Part shown: positions 53,510-63,359 of the stretch, in pieces
Position numbering within the stretch: the first letter of the stretch is position 1
How the letters are laid out: each line of letters opens with the position of its first letter
The notes under the pieces: generated by a model
Told to the model about the DNA's origin: nothing
What the model saw: only the letters and a program-made list of their open reading frames with translations
Databases searched by the model: none
Program-made: the position numbers and the translations under genes
Assembly (NCBI GenBank): GCA_017416465.1
Contig: JAFQCK010000098.1
Span: 1-64,000, forward strand
From: Lachnospiraceae bacterium
GTDB taxonomy: Bacteria > Bacillota > Clostridia > Lachnospirales > Lachnospiraceae
DNA: 64,000 nucleotides
Reading direction: 5' to 3'

Positions 53510-54919
53510 CTATACTGTTCCATGTTTTTTAGCAGGACGTTCCTCTCTCTTTGTGAGTAACATTTCTACAGCACCTATGAGATACTTTCTTGTATCTTCA
53601 GGTTCAATAATAGTATCAACATATCCTCTTGCAGCTGCTGAATCAACACTTAACTGAAGTTTGTTATATTCGTCTGCTTTATTAGAAATCATTTCATTAG
53701 CATTGTCTGCCTTAGCAATCTCATCTGCATAAATAATCTTAGCAGCTGATTCAGCATTCATCATACCAATCTTGGCATCACTCCATGCATAAACCATATC
53801 AGCACCTATAGACTTACTATTCATAACTACATAAGCGCTTCCTATAGCATTAGCTGTTATAACATTAACCTTAGGTGTAGTTGCATTTGCAAATGCATAT
53901 GTAAGTTTTGCTGTAGCTTTAGCAAGCTTCTTTTCTTCACACATTGTTGTGTCATAACCTGTAACATTTGTAAATGATACAACCGGGATACTAAATGCAT
54001 CACAAAGGTTAACAAACTCAGCCGCCTTAACTGCACCCTTTGATGTAAGTAAATCTGCATTATTAGCTACAACACCAACTGTATTACCATTTAATTTAAT
54101 AAGACCTGTTACCATATCAGTTGCATAATCTTTCTTTGTCTCAAAGAAAATTCCATTATCTGCAACCATCTGAATCATAGTCTGTACGTCATCAACTGAT
54201 GAATCTATACCAGTACAAGCTCTGTTTAAATCATCTGTGCAGTCTTCATAACCAAATGTATCTTCACAGTTAGCAGGAAGCATTCCTACAAGGTCTCTGA
54301 TTTTTGCAAGAACATCTGCCTCTTCTCCTGTGTAATCAACATTACCTGCTTCTTCGCTCTGGAACTTAGCTGAAGCCGAATCACATTTTTCTGTATAATT
54401 ACCATCTATAACATTTGGTGAATTAACGAATAACTTAGCACTATCTTCCATTAATACAAAATCTGATAACTGTGAAACAACTGCAAGTCCACCACCACAA
54501 TTACCAAAAACTGCTGTAATCTGTGGAATTACGCCTGATGCAAGTGACTGTTTTAAATAAATCTCTCCAAAAGCATTCAATGCATCTGTTGCTTCCTCAA
54601 GTCTTAAACCTGCACAATCTACAAGTCCAATTACAGGTGCACCCATCTTTAATGCCATATCATAGATATTAACAATTTTCTTCGCATGCATTTCTCCAAT
54701 AGAACCACCAAGTACCGCTTTGTCCTGACTATAAACATAAACCATCTCTCCGTTTATAAGTCCATAGCCTGTCACAACACCATCCGCAGGGGTTTCTTTT
54801 TCTGCCATGTTAAAATCTGTATTTCTTGCTCTTACAAGACTTCCGATTTCAACGAAACTATTATCATCAAGTAAATTTTCTATTCTCTCTCTTGATGACA
54901 TCTTTGATGTACTACTCAT
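53510..54919 (-). CDS. Acyl-CoA carboxyltransferase, methylmalonyl-CoA decarboxylase alpha type (12S)
   Basis: This 469-residue crotonase-fold carboxyltransferase has KMSSRERIENLLDDNSFVEIG at the start, GGSIGEMHAKKIV and GGGLAVVSQLSDFVLME in the N-terminal half, and PVVSFTNVTGYDT and NAIGSAYVVMNSKSIGADMVYAW in the C-terminal half. It is of the MmdA/PccB/12S class but about 40 residues short of typical MmdA (about 510). It may exchange carboxyl groups between biotin and an acyl-CoA (propionyl-, malonyl- or glutaconyl-type); the acyl-CoA cannot be read from sequence. It is the first gene of the operon, with GGAGG before the ATG. Confidence 0.88.
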   Translation of the reverse strand: MSSTSKMSSRERIENLLDDNSFVEIGSLVRARNTDFNMAEKETPADGVVTGYGLINGEMVYVYSQDKAVLGGSIGEMHAKKIVNIYDMALKMGAPVIGLVDCAGLRLEEATDALNAFGEIYLKQSLASGVIPQITAVFGNCGGGLAVVSQLSDFVLMEDSAKLFVNSPNVIDGNYTEKCDSASAKFQSEEAGNVDYTGEEADVLAKIRDLVGMLPANCEDTFGYEDCTDDLNRACTGIDSSVDDVQTMIQMVADNGIFFETKKDYATDMVTGLIKLNGNTVGVVANNADLLTSKGAVKAAEFVNLCDAFSIPVVSFTNVTGYDTTMCEEKKLAKATAKLTYAFANATTPKVNVITANAIGSAYVVMNSKSIGADMVYAWSDAKIGMMNAESAAKIIYADEIAKADNANEMISNKADEYNKLQLSVDSAAARGYVDTIIEPEDTRKYLIGAVEMLLTKREERPAKKHGTV

Positions 54920-54952
54920 CTTCTAAACCTCCGTTTTTTATATATTAACGCT

Positions 54953-54968
54953 ATACAATATATTGTAT
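54953..54968. promoter_or_regulatory. Perfect 16-base palindrome upstream of the decarboxylase operon
   Basis: ATACAATATATTGTAT is an exact palindrome, 34 bases upstream of the first start codon and in the region where the promoter should lie. It is a candidate operator; its regulator is unknown. A-T richness makes a chance match possible. Confidence 0.4.
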
Positions 54969-55040
54969 TTCGCGTGTAAAGCAGTATGTATATTTTGATA
55001 AAATCCAAATCTCTGCCGATTATAATTGTATTACGTTAAC

Positions 55041-55089
55041 AAAAAAAAAGCAAGGATTATTTAGTTTCTTTACCAAATCTTATCCTTGC
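55041..55089 (-). terminator. Intrinsic terminator after the D,D-carboxypeptidase gene
   Basis: GCAAGGAT (55050-55057) and ATCCTTGC (55082-55089) form the stem. Nine A on the plus strand give a strong T-run on the minus strand. Confidence 0.8.
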
Positions 55090-55105
55090 ATAAATCCATT
55101 ATTAT

Positions 55106-56290
55106 TTAAAACATCCAAAAATCTAAAATTTTATTTAAACAATATTTAAAATCTCTCTTTTTCACATAGTCACTTACACAAATATTTAATTTCTGATACT
55201 CCTCATTATTTATTTTTATTATGACTTTTCCTATTATTTGATTTTTATAAACCGGTGCTTCTACATAGTCAGGAAATATATATTCATAATCTATTATATC
55301 ATTATCGGATATAAGACTACTGATATTACCATCTATATATGTGTCAACCTTCTTTTCTATCCCATCTTTTATTATTAGAGTTTTATAATTGTCAATCGAA
55401 TTAAAAAGCGTTCTGTAATTATAGTTATTAAACCCATAATCCATTAATTTTATAGTATCTTTCCACTTAAAACTTTTATCAGGCGGCCAACCACTTGCGA
55501 GAACTACTGAAATCAAAGTCTTATTATTTTTTTTAGCAGCTCCAACAAAACAATATCCTGCTTTTCCGGTAAATCCGGTTTTTACTCCAATAGCACCTTT
55601 ATACATTGTTAAAAAAGCGTCTTTGTTTGAAATATTATAGTTCGCTTTTCCATTGATTTCAGAAAAATTATGATTTGCACAATTTATTATCTTAATAAAT
55701 TTCTCATTTTTTAAAGCGAATGAAGTAATTAAAGCCAAATCATATGCTGTTGTATAATGATTAATATCATCCAGTCCATTTGCAGTAACAAAATTAGTTT
55801 CAAAAGCTCCCATTTCTTTTGCTTTTTCATTCATCAATTTCGCAAAATTTTCTTCACTACCTGCTATAGTTTCTGCTATTGCTACAGCTGTATCATTATG
55901 AGATTCAAGCATTAAAGAATATAACATATCCTCCATATAAAATTCTGAGCCTTCACTTGCACCAAGTTTTACTTTCGGTTTTGAAGCTGCATACTTAGAA
56001 AATACAACCTTATCATTAGGGTTAGATTTTTCAAGAGCTATTAAACAAGTCATTATTTTTGTTGTACTGGCCATAGGCATTTGTTCATAACCATTTTTTT
56101 CAAAAAGCACTCTTTTACTTTCTGCATCAATTAATATAGCAGACTTTGCATATAAATCGTTCTCTTTAATTAATATCGTTTTATTTTCGTCTGCATATAT
56201 ATATACATTCGACACAACAAACGTAATAACAAAAATAATCACAACAAAAAAGTTATTTGCTTTAAAATTAAAACTATTTTTTTTAACCAT
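55106..56290 (-). CDS. Serine-type D-alanyl-D-alanine carboxypeptidase (PBP5/DacF family)
   Basis: This 394-residue penicillin-binding enzyme trims D-Ala from peptidoglycan stem peptides. The signal peptide is VVIIFVITFVVSNVYIYA (about 15-33). The active-site triad of motifs is present: SxxK as STTK (about 75-78), SHN in LESHNDTAVAIAE near 135, and KTG in GVKTGFTGKAGYC near 237. The C-terminal domain after about 290 is the usual beta-rich anchor domain. The family normally keeps a C-terminal amphipathic helix, and the end (FKYCLNKILDFWMF) fits one. DacF or DacB assignment is not possible from sequence alone. Confidence 0.92.
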   Translation of the reverse strand: MVKKNSFNFKANNFFVVIIFVITFVVSNVYIYADENKTILIKENDLYAKSAILIDAESKRVLFEKNGYEQMPMASTTKIMTCLIALEKSNPNDKVVFSKYAASKPKVKLGASEGSEFYMEDMLYSLMLESHNDTAVAIAETIAGSEENFAKLMNEKAKEMGAFETNFVTANGLDDINHYTTAYDLALITSFALKNEKFIKIINCANHNFSEINGKANYNISNKDAFLTMYKGAIGVKTGFTGKAGYCFVGAAKKNNKTLISVVLASGWPPDKSFKWKDTIKLMDYGFNNYNYRTLFNSIDNYKTLIIKDGIEKKVDTYIDGNISSLISDNDIIDYEYIFPDYVEAPVYKNQIIGKVIIKINNEEYQKLNICVSDYVKKRDFKYCLNKILDFWMF

Positions 56291-56346
56291 ACATTTTTCT
56301 CATACTTTTTAATATATTTTATTGTTTAACACTAAAATATATAACC

Positions 56347-56402
56347 AAACAAAAAAACAAACCATAACAAAATATATCCGTATATATACATCTGTTATGG
56401 TT
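56347..56402 (-). terminator. Intrinsic terminator after trpS
   Basis: AACCATAACA (56360-56369) pairs with TGTTATGGTT (56393-56402). On the minus strand the stem is followed by GTTTTTTTG. It lies 27 bases past the trpS stop. Confidence 0.78.
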
Positions 56403-56428
56403 TAAAAAGTTTTTCAAAATCTAATTTT

Positions 56429-57514
56429 CTACACAGAATATTTCTTAATTTGCTCTTCAATAAATTCTCTAGTATCAAAATAATTTATTTTCATTGCTGC
56501 TTTAACATCATCTAATGTCTTAGCCGCAACAGCTTCTGCTTCTTCACTACCTTTTTTAAGCACTTCATATACATAAGAGATATCTTTTTGGTATTCCAAT
56601 CTTCTGTTTCTAATTGGCTCTAATTCTGACTGAATAACATTGTTAAGGAATTTCTTAACCTTAACATCACCAAGACCACCTCTCTTATAATGCTCTTTTA
56701 ATTCATCAAGACAAGAATAATCAGGTAAATATTCTTCAAAATGCTCTTTTTTACTAAATGCATCAAGATAAGTAAATACTGTATTTCCTTCAATCTTACC
56801 AGGGTCTTCAATTCTTATATGGTCAGGGTCAGTATACATACTCATTACTTTCTTTCTGATGTCTTCCGAGCTTTCTGATAAATAAATACAGTTTCCAAGA
56901 GATTTGCTCATCTTAGCTTTTCCATCTATACCCGGAAGTCTAAGACATGCTTTATTATCCGGTAATAATATTTCAGGTTCAATAAGTGTATCACCATATA
57001 CTGAATTAAATTTTCTAACAATTTCTTTTGTCTGTTCAAGCATAGGTAACTGGTCTTCCCCAACCGGAACTGTAGTTGCCTTAAATGCTGTTATATCAGC
57101 CGCCTGGCTTATAGGATATGTAAAAAATCCTACAGGTATACTCGCTTCAAAATTTCTCATTTGTATCTCTGACTTAACAGTAGGATTACGTTGTAATCTT
57201 GAAACTGTTACTAAATTCATATAATAAAATGATAATTCTGTAAGTTCAGGTATCTGTGACTGAATAAATAATGTTGATTTTTCAGGGTCAAGACCACAAG
57301 CAAGATAATCAAGCGCTACCTCCATAATATTCTCTCTTACCTTTTCAGGATTATCTGCATTATCAGTTAATGCCTGAGCATCTGCTATCATAATAAAAAT
57401 CTTATCAAATTCTCCTGAGTTTTGTAATTCAACTCTTCTTTTTAATGAACCAACATAATGTCCTACATGTAATTTTCCTGTAGGTCTGTCACCTGTTAAA
57501 ATAATCTTGCTCAT
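56429..57514 (-). CDS. trpS: Tryptophanyl-tRNA synthetase
   Basis: This protein of about 361 residues charges tRNA-Trp. The class I signatures are present: HIGH as LHVGH in [14 protein letters not shown] and KMSKS in [11 protein letters not shown] near 195. [15 protein letters not shown] and the [11 protein letters not shown] segment are the usual TrpRS elements. I chose ATG 57514 (MSKIIL) with AAAGGA upstream; the ATG at 57532 is less well placed. It lies 33 bases downstream of the DUF2156 gene and no T-box leader is seen. Confidence 0.95.
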   Translation of the reverse strand: MSKIILTGDRPTGKLHVGHYVGSLKRRVELQNSGEFDKIFIMIADAQALTDNADNPEKVRENIMEVALDYLACGLDPEKSTLFIQSQIPELTELSFYYMNLVTVSRLQRNPTVKSEIQMRNFEASIPVGFFTYPISQAADITAFKATTVPVGEDQLPMLEQTKEIVRKFNSVYGDTLIEPEILLPDNKACLRLPGIDGKAKMSKSLGNCIYLSESSEDIRKKVMSMYTDPDHIRIEDPGKIEGNTVFTYLDAFSKKEHFEEYLPDYSCLDELKEHYKRGGLGDVKVKKFLNNVIQSELEPIRNRRLEYQKDISYVYEVLKKGSEEAEAVAAKTLDDVKAAMKINYFDTREFIEEQIKKYSV

Positions 57515-57547
57515 CTTCTCTTTTCCTTTCAAACTTTCCTAGTCTAA

Positions 57548-58447
57548 TTATATCTTACAAACAATTCCTTTTTTTACATAAAATTCAGGATTATATGATT
57601 CTTTGGCTTTTCTTAGACCTTCTATTCCCAAATCTTCTTCTCTGTTTACATATTTGTAGTCATCAAGCTCATTCATAACAAACTGTTGATTTATCATCGG
57701 GTATGCTCCTTGAACATTTGAAAAAGCTTTTTCAAAATGCACTACAAAAGTATCCTTATTCAACTTTTCACCTATTGTGACTGCAACCACCCTATTATTT
57801 GCACGAATAAGTCCACCTTTAAGATTAAGTTCTCTAAAATACTTTAATGCATTCAATACAACCTGCATTTCATTATTTTTATCTTTAATCTCTGAACATC
57901 CATTTTCCATACACCAAATATTTACCATTTCAGCACATTCATCAATATTATCGTTCGTTATAGGCTCATAACTCCATCTTTCATAATTCTTTTTAAACTT
58001 ATTAATATGATTTTTCTTTCCATGATACTTTCTTCCCGATAAGTTTATAAGATTTTCCTTTAAATATACATAATCAAAATAATCTCTGTTATATTCCACC
58101 TTATATTTTCCCGGAAAAATCTTTTCAAGAATTTCAAACATTTCTTCTTCTATAATCGCAAATTTTAATTCAGATTCATTATCTTCAACAAAATTTTCTA
58201 TATTATCAATAGCTTTTTTTATTGATTTCGACGTAATTGGAAAAGTATAATAATATTCTCCATTATTCAAATACCTGATATACAATACCTCTTCATCATA
58301 AAATATTTCAATATTATTAATCTCTGACCATAAAAAAATATTTGCTACCGAATAATCACATGCATTAACATTACTATTATAGAAAAATTCCCTTAATGTA
58401 TCAACATCATCAATTGTAGGCTTCCTAAATTTGATTTCACTACTCAT
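57548..58447 (-). CDS. DUF2156 protein (LPG synthetase C-terminal domain-like)
   Basis: This protein of about 299 residues resembles the DUF2156 family, the GNAT-like catalytic domain of MprF (phosphatidylglycerol lysyltransferase) without its membrane part. Seen here: FRKPTIDDVDTLREFF at the start, KYKVEYNRDYFDYVYLKENLINLSG, KKNHINKFKKNYERW in the middle, and LGIEGLRKAKESYNPEF near the end. MprF-type enzymes use aminoacyl-tRNA; the soluble DUF2156 proteins are mostly uncharacterised. It is directly upstream of trpS in the transcript. ATG 58447 has GGAG six bases ahead. Confidence 0.85.
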   Translation of the reverse strand: MSSEIKFRKPTIDDVDTLREFFYNSNVNACDYSVANIFLWSEINNIEIFYDEEVLYIRYLNNGEYYYTFPITSKSIKKAIDNIENFVEDNESELKFAIIEEEMFEILEKIFPGKYKVEYNRDYFDYVYLKENLINLSGRKYHGKKNHINKFKKNYERWSYEPITNDNIDECAEMVNIWCMENGCSEIKDKNNEMQVVLNALKYFRELNLKGGLIRANNRVVAVTIGEKLNKDTFVVHFEKAFSNVQGAYPMINQQFVMNELDDYKYVNREEDLGIEGLRKAKESYNPEFYVKKGIVCKI

Positions 58448-58507
58448 ATATATCTCCATTTAACCTATTAATCTTTACTTTTCGCAAACTCAAATTTTTG
58501 AATGCAA

Positions 58508-59263
58508 TTACAGAACCTTTGATAAAAATGTTTTTAGTCTTTCACTCTTTGGATTTCCAAAAAATTCATTAGGCTCATTTTCTTCCATTATTATTCCCTC
58601 ATCTATGAATAATACCCTATTCGCTACTTCCTTTGCAAATCCCATTTCGTGGGTAACTATTACCATTGTCATTCCTTCTTTTGCAAGATTTTTCATAACC
58701 TGTAATACCTCTCCAACCATTTCAGGATCCAATGCCGATGTTGGTTCGTCAAAAAGCATTACATCCGGTTCCATACACAATGCTCTTACAATTGCAATTC
58801 TTTGTTTCTGACCACCTGATAACTTTGCCGGATATGAATTTGCCTTATCTTCAAGACCTACCTGTTTCAACAATTCAAGAGCTTTAGCTTCAGCTTCTTC
58901 CTTTGATTTCTTCAATAGTTTCATTGGTGCTATTGTTAAATTTCTCAAAATTGTCATATGTGGAAATAAATTAAACTGTTGAAAAACCATTCCCATCTTC
59001 TGTCTATGTACATTAATATTTACCTTTGGATCAGTAATATTTGTACCTTCAAAATCTATAGAACCTTCCGTTGGTTCTTCTAAAAGATTTAATGTTCTTA
59101 AAAACGTCGATTTACCGGAACCTGATGGTCCAACGATAACTACAACATCACCTTTATTTATCTTTGTAGTAATTCCATTTAATACATTAACTTTTCCGAA
59201 TTTTTTCTTAAGATTTTTTACTTCTATCAATACATCATTATCTGATTTTTTATTAGTGGTCAC
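58508..59263 (-). CDS. Polar amino acid ABC transporter ATP-binding protein
   Basis: This protein of about 251 residues is a GlnQ/HisP-type ATPase. Motifs: Walker [16 protein letters not shown] near 35-50, Q-loop FQQFNLFPH, signature [15 protein letters not shown], Walker [14 protein letters not shown], and switch histidine [10 protein letters not shown]. The GTG at 59263 with GGAGG ten bases ahead is taken as start; a TTG at 59284 falls on the ribosome site itself. It overlaps the permease gene by 11 bases, forming a substrate-permease-ATPase order. Confidence 0.93.
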   Translation of the reverse strand: MTTNKKSDNDVLIEVKNLKKKFGKVNVLNGITTKINKGDVVVIVGPSGSGKSTFLRTLNLLEEPTEGSIDFEGTNITDPKVNINVHRQKMGMVFQQFNLFPHMTILRNLTIAPMKLLKKSKEEAEAKALELLKQVGLEDKANSYPAKLSGGQKQRIAIVRALCMEPDVMLFDEPTSALDPEMVGEVLQVMKNLAKEGMTMVIVTHEMGFAKEVANRVLFIDEGIIMEENEPNEFFGNPKSERLKTFLSKVL

Positions 59264-59942
59264 TGCTACGCAACCTCCTTTCAAGTATAGATATTAAAAA
59301 TGTCAATACAACAACTATTACTAAATAAATAAGCGCTACAGCAACTAAAGGAAAGAGTGCTTCAAACGTTCTGCTTCTGATAATATCTCCCCCTCTGGTT
59401 AAATCTTGTACACCAATATAGCCTGCTATTGAAGTTTCTTTTAATAAAACTATAAATTCATTAGAAAGTGCCGGTAACACATTCTTAAATGCTTGTGGGA
59501 GTACAATATATATCATGGATTGAAAATAATTAAATCCAAGACTTCTTCCTGCTTCTAACTGTCCATTGTCAACAGACATAATTCCTGATCTTACAATTTC
59601 CGCAACATATGCTCCCGAATTAATTCCAAATGCCATCACAGCAACAAATATTTTACTAACATCAGGTGCTGTAAATATTACATAATAAGCAATAAGTAAC
59701 TGAACAAGAATAGGTGTTCCTCGTATAACTGTAATATATAATTTAGCAAATATATTTAAAATCTTACACTTTCCTGTTTTATCATGTGTGGCTCTAATAA
59801 TCGCAATAATAAAACCAATAACAATACCAATAAGTACTGATAAAAAAGATATTTTAAGTGTTACCAGCAAACCATCTAATAACAACTCATATCTATCATC
59901 TTCTATAAAGTTCTGTATAAATTTTCTTTTAAATTCTTCCAT
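59253..59942 (-). CDS. Polar amino acid ABC transporter permease
   Basis: This 229-residue inner-membrane permease of the HisM/GlnP class has five or so hydrophobic segments. The EAA motif is in [25 protein letters not shown] (about 142-166). [15 protein letters not shown] and [14 protein letters not shown] are the usual conserved parts. ATG 59942 follows GGAAAG; a TTG at 59957 overlaps that site. The ATPase gene follows at once. Confidence 0.93.
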   Translation of the reverse strand: MEEFKRKFIQNFIEDDRYELLLDGLLVTLKISFLSVLIGIVIGFIIAIIRATHDKTGKCKILNIFAKLYITVIRGTPILVQLLIAYYVIFTAPDVSKIFVAVMAFGINSGAYVAEIVRSGIMSVDNGQLEAGRSLGFNYFQSMIYIVLPQAFKNVLPALSNEFIVLLKETSIAGYIGVQDLTRGGDIIRSRTFEALFPLVAVALIYLVIVVVLTFLISILERRLRSSDH

Positions 59943-59962
59943 ATTATTTCTTTCCAATCTAA

Positions 59963-60760
59963 CTATTTTTTTCTTACAATAATTACCTGTTTACTTGTTG
60001 TATATGAGTCCGAAAAATCAATATTTTTAAGTCTTTCCTCTGTAACAGTCATTCCTGCTATCCCCATATCCGCCTTGCCTGCAGAAACAGCCGTTATAAT
60101 TGAATCAAATGCAATATTATCAATCTCAAGTTCCATTCCAAGCTTGTCTGCTATTGCTTTTGCCAAATCGACATCAATACCTGTTATTTTTCCTTTTTCA
60201 ATAAACTCGTATGGCGCAAATTCTGCATTTGTCGCCATTTTTAACACTCCATTAGACCTATCAGTATCTTTTGGAGACTTGTAAGGATTATCTCCTGCAT
60301 TTTCACCTACATAATTATTTATTATCCTTTCAAGAGTTCCATCTTCTCTTAACTCTTTAATAGCACCATTAATCTTATCAACTAATTCTGTATTTCCTTT
60401 TTTTATACAGATTGCATAATCTTCTGACACAAACTCTTCTTCAAGAATTTTTAAATCCGAGTTAATCTTAACAAATTCTTTAGCAGGCTGTTCATCAATT
60501 ATTACACAATCAACTTTACCTAATTTTAAAGACATAACCGCATCAGCTCCTTTGTTATATCTTTCAAGCGTAGCTCCTTCTATATCGGATGCAAACAAAT
60601 CTCCGGTCGTTCCAAGTTGAACACCAATGATTTTATTATTCAAATCATCAACTGTATGAATCTTATTATCCGGGGGATTTGTCCCACAAGAACAAGCCAA
60701 AATTGATATAATAGTCAATAATCCAAATATAATTTTCTTTTTATTTACTCTTTTCATCAC
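59963..60760 (-). CDS. Amino acid ABC transporter substrate-binding lipoprotein
   Basis: This 265-residue type II periplasmic-binding-like protein has a lipoprotein signal (IIFGLLTIISILACSCG, Cys near 23). The solute-binding family segments are present: IGVQLGTTGDLFA near 45, the hinge GADAVMSLKLGKVD, KMATNAEFAPYEFIEKGKITGIDVDLAKAIADKLG near 175 and MGIAGMTVTEERLKNIDFSDSY near 235. It binds a polar amino acid; which one cannot be read. GTG-ATG starts compete; no strong ribosome site is near, apart from AGAAAGG about 20 bases ahead. Confidence 0.92.
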   Translation of the reverse strand: MMKRVNKKKIIFGLLTIISILACSCGTNPPDNKIHTVDDLNNKIIGVQLGTTGDLFASDIEGATLERYNKGADAVMSLKLGKVDCVIIDEQPAKEFVKINSDLKILEEEFVSEDYAICIKKGNTELVDKINGAIKELREDGTLERIINNYVGENAGDNPYKSPKDTDRSNGVLKMATNAEFAPYEFIEKGKITGIDVDLAKAIADKLGMELEIDNIAFDSIITAVSAGKADMGIAGMTVTEERLKNIDFSDSYTTSKQVIIVRKK

Positions 60761-60806
60761 TATTTTTTCAATATTTTTTCCTTTCTGTAATATTTATATC
60801 TTTAAA

Positions 60807-62375
60807 TTAATATAACCCTTTTTTCTTACACAAATATATTGGTCCAAAATATGATATTGCTGCTATAATCATAGCAAAAATCAGCGCTACAAAATTACTG
60901 TTTGTTATCATAATTAAGAAATTATACGTCAATACTACAAATATTCCCATAATAAATGCACATATACTCGGAATCAAAAATGTTTGTATTATTTCCTGAG
61001 TATATCCTACATATCGATTAAGGGCTACAAGATTAAGAATCATTACAACTACAGGAAACGTCGTACTTCCTATAACAATAGCATAAATCCCGAGATTTGT
61101 AAATTTAAGTAGAACAAACACTAAAACAATATGAATAGCAAGCGATATACTGGAATGAATAACAGGTAATTTCATTTTATCTATCCCTTGTAATGCTGAG
61201 CTTGTAACAGTTGAGATTGTATAAAAAATCACTGCTATTCCACCTATTCTGAGCATCATACCACCTTCTATACTATCATATTTAGCAAAAAGTAACTGTA
61301 CTATAGGTCTTCCAAGAATAACCAATCCAACAAACGAAGGTATAGCAATCATCATATTGGTTTTAATTGTAGCAGATATCTTTTCACTTATCTCCTCATA
61401 TTTATACTGTGCTTTAGAAGCAACTATACTTGGTAACATTGAAGTTGACATCGCTGATGCCACTCCCATTACTACCCCAGTCAATATTACATAACTGGAA
61501 TTATAATTACCTATTGCTCTTGTTATCTCTTCTGAAGTAACTCCAATATCAAGCATTATCTTACCATACATTATATCATCAATCATAGCACTGATTTGAT
61601 AAAAGGTTTGTCCCAATATTATCGGAATCATTGTCATTATAATCACTTTAAAAATTTCAAAATATCTTTCATCTGTGCTATAAATATCTTTTTTAGCTTT
61701 TCTATTCAACACAGGTCTATACATAACAAAAATAAATACCAATAAAACAAGTGCAGCTAACGCACCAAATGCGGTACCCATTGTACCGCCTGCAGCACCG
61801 TAACCATTGACTTTTGCTGAATCACTAAAACTTTTAATAAGAACATATCCTGCCACAATACTTACTATTGCATTAACAATTTGTTCAATTAACTGTGACA
61901 TTGCTGTAGGTATGGTTGTTCCCATTCCTTGATAAAATCCTCTAAGAACACCTAACATAGATACAATAAAAATTGTAGGTGCTAAAACTTTTAACGGTAA
62001 TGCAATTCCATGATATCCCGAATAAAAATTCTTTTCAATGAATTCTGCACCAAAAAAAGTAATCGATGCAGCCAAACCACCAGTACAAGTGGCTACAATT
62101 AAGGATGATTTAAAAATCTTTTTAGCATCTTTATACTGCTTTTTTACCATTCTATCCGAAACAAGTTTAGAAACTGCCATAGGCAAACCATATGAAGATA
62201 ATACAAGCATGATATTATATACATTATAAGCCGCACTATAAATACCATAAGCTTCATCACCAATAATATTCAACATCGGTATTCTATATACTAGCCCAAT
62301 TATTCTTACAAGAATTCCTGCAACAGCTAAAATCCCGCCATGCATAATAATTTTCTTAACACCATTATTTTGCAT
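60807..62375 (-). CDS. MurJ/SpoVB-type polysaccharide flippase
   Basis: This protein of about 522 residues has some 14 hydrophobic segments and the oligosaccharidyl-lipid flippase fold: GILAVAGILVRIIGLVYRIPMLNIIGDEAYGIYSAAYNVYNI near the start, a family hallmark, then LPMAVSKLVSDR and the GFYQGMGTTIPTAMSQLIEQIVNAI region. In Clostridia this group is labelled SpoVB or MurJ-like and moves lipid-linked wall precursors. ATG 62375 has GAGGAT five bases ahead. It is followed by the amino acid ABC genes. Confidence 0.88.
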   Translation of the reverse strand: MQNNGVKKIIMHGGILAVAGILVRIIGLVYRIPMLNIIGDEAYGIYSAAYNVYNIMLVLSSYGLPMAVSKLVSDRMVKKQYKDAKKIFKSSLIVATCTGGLAASITFFGAEFIEKNFYSGYHGIALPLKVLAPTIFIVSMLGVLRGFYQGMGTTIPTAMSQLIEQIVNAIVSIVAGYVLIKSFSDSAKVNGYGAAGGTMGTAFGALAALVLLVFIFVMYRPVLNRKAKKDIYSTDERYFEIFKVIIMTMIPIILGQTFYQISAMIDDIMYGKIMLDIGVTSEEITRAIGNYNSSYVILTGVVMGVASAMSTSMLPSIVASKAQYKYEEISEKISATIKTNMMIAIPSFVGLVILGRPIVQLLFAKYDSIEGGMMLRIGGIAVIFYTISTVTSSALQGIDKMKLPVIHSSISLAIHIVLVFVLLKFTNLGIYAIVIGSTTFPVVVMILNLVALNRYVGYTQEIIQTFLIPSICAFIMGIFVVLTYNFLIMITNSNFVALIFAMIIAAISYFGPIYLCKKKGLY

Positions 62376-62470
62376 AATAATCCTCATTTCATTTACAATC
62401 ATTTCAACCTAACTTTACCATTATATTACAAAATCAGATTATATTCCATACAATTTTTAATAAATGCTAC

Positions 62471-62503
62471 AAAAAAATGCCCTGACAAAATGTCAGGACA
62501 TTT
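62471..62503 (-). terminator. Intrinsic terminator of the maltose-type ABC operon
   Basis: The stem CCTGACA-AAA-TGTCAGG is extended by TGTCC/GGGCA-like flanks. Seven T follow on the minus strand. It lies 17 bases past the permease stop. Confidence 0.85.
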
Positions 62504-62519
62504 AAGTTCATATAAAATA

Positions 62520-63359
62520 TTATTCTTTTACGGCACCTGCACCAAGACCTGTAACCATTGCTTTTTGTGAAATAATGAACATTACTACGAAAGGAATACT
62601 TACAAGTAAAGCTCCGGCAGCAAATGTTGTAAACTGGTCAACTGTACCTGCACCCTGTGCAACGTACTTCATAAGTCCGATAGCTAATGTGAATTTATCA
62701 TCTGATAAAATCATCTTAGGGAAGATGTAATCCATCCATGGACCATTAAATGATGTAATTGCAAGGAAGATAACCATTGGTTTTGCCATAGGAAGAATTA
62801 CCTTCCAGAAAATTGTTAAGTGGCTTGCACCATCAATACGTGCTGCTTCGTCAAGTGACTTTGGAATAGTATCAAGATAAGACTTGATAAGCCATGTATT
62901 ATAAGGAATATTACCTGCTGCATATACAAGTATAAGACCCCATAATTCATTATAAGCACCAATACGCATTGTGATAACGTACATAGCTTTCATACCTACG
63001 AATGAAGGGAAAATCTGAAGGATGAGCATAGCCATCATCATCTGTTTCTTCATCATAAATTTAAATCTTGAAAATACATAAGCTGCAAGTGTACAACAAA
63101 TAACTGTTAAAATCATTACACAAATAGCTATAACTAATGTATTCATTACCCAATCAACAAAGTTATCTTCAAATAAGATATAGTACTGATTCAACGAAAA
63201 TCCATCAGCAAACGGCATTAACTCCGCACCAGCATATGTTCTCATTGGTGAGAAAGCAACACTGACTGTATATACCATAGGATAGAGAACCATTGCACAA
63301 CAAAGTACAAGGAATATTGTTGCAAATACCTTAAATAATTTCTGAGTTGTATTATTCAT
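62520..63359 (-). CDS. malG: Maltose/maltodextrin ABC transporter permease, MalG type
   Basis: This 279-residue binding-protein-dependent permease has six hydrophobic segments. The EAA motif is in KSLDEAARIDGASHLTIFWKVILPMAKPM (about 165-195). The start (VLCCAMVLYPMVYTVSVAFSP) and the tail (VMFIISQKAMVTGLGAGAVKE) are MalG-like. Its ATG shares one base with the malF stop (TAATG), and GGGAG precedes it. The sugar could be another alpha-glucan or oligosaccharide. Confidence 0.9.
   Translation of the reverse strand: MNNTTQKLFKVFATIFLVLCCAMVLYPMVYTVSVAFSPMRTYAGAELMPFADGFSLNQYYILFEDNFVDWVMNTLVIAICVMILTVICCTLAAYVFSRFKFMMKKQMMMAMLILQIFPSFVGMKAMYVITMRIGAYNELWGLILVYAAGNIPYNTWLIKSYLDTIPKSLDEAARIDGASHLTIFWKVILPMAKPMVIFLAITSFNGPWMDYIFPKMILSDDKFTLAIGLMKYVAQGAGTVDQFTTFAAGALLVSIPFVVMFIISQKAMVTGLGAGAVKE

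Noticed and set aside
57515..57547. T-box or tryptophan-responsive leader before trpS
   Set aside because: Only 33 bases separate it from the upstream gene, too short for a T-box.
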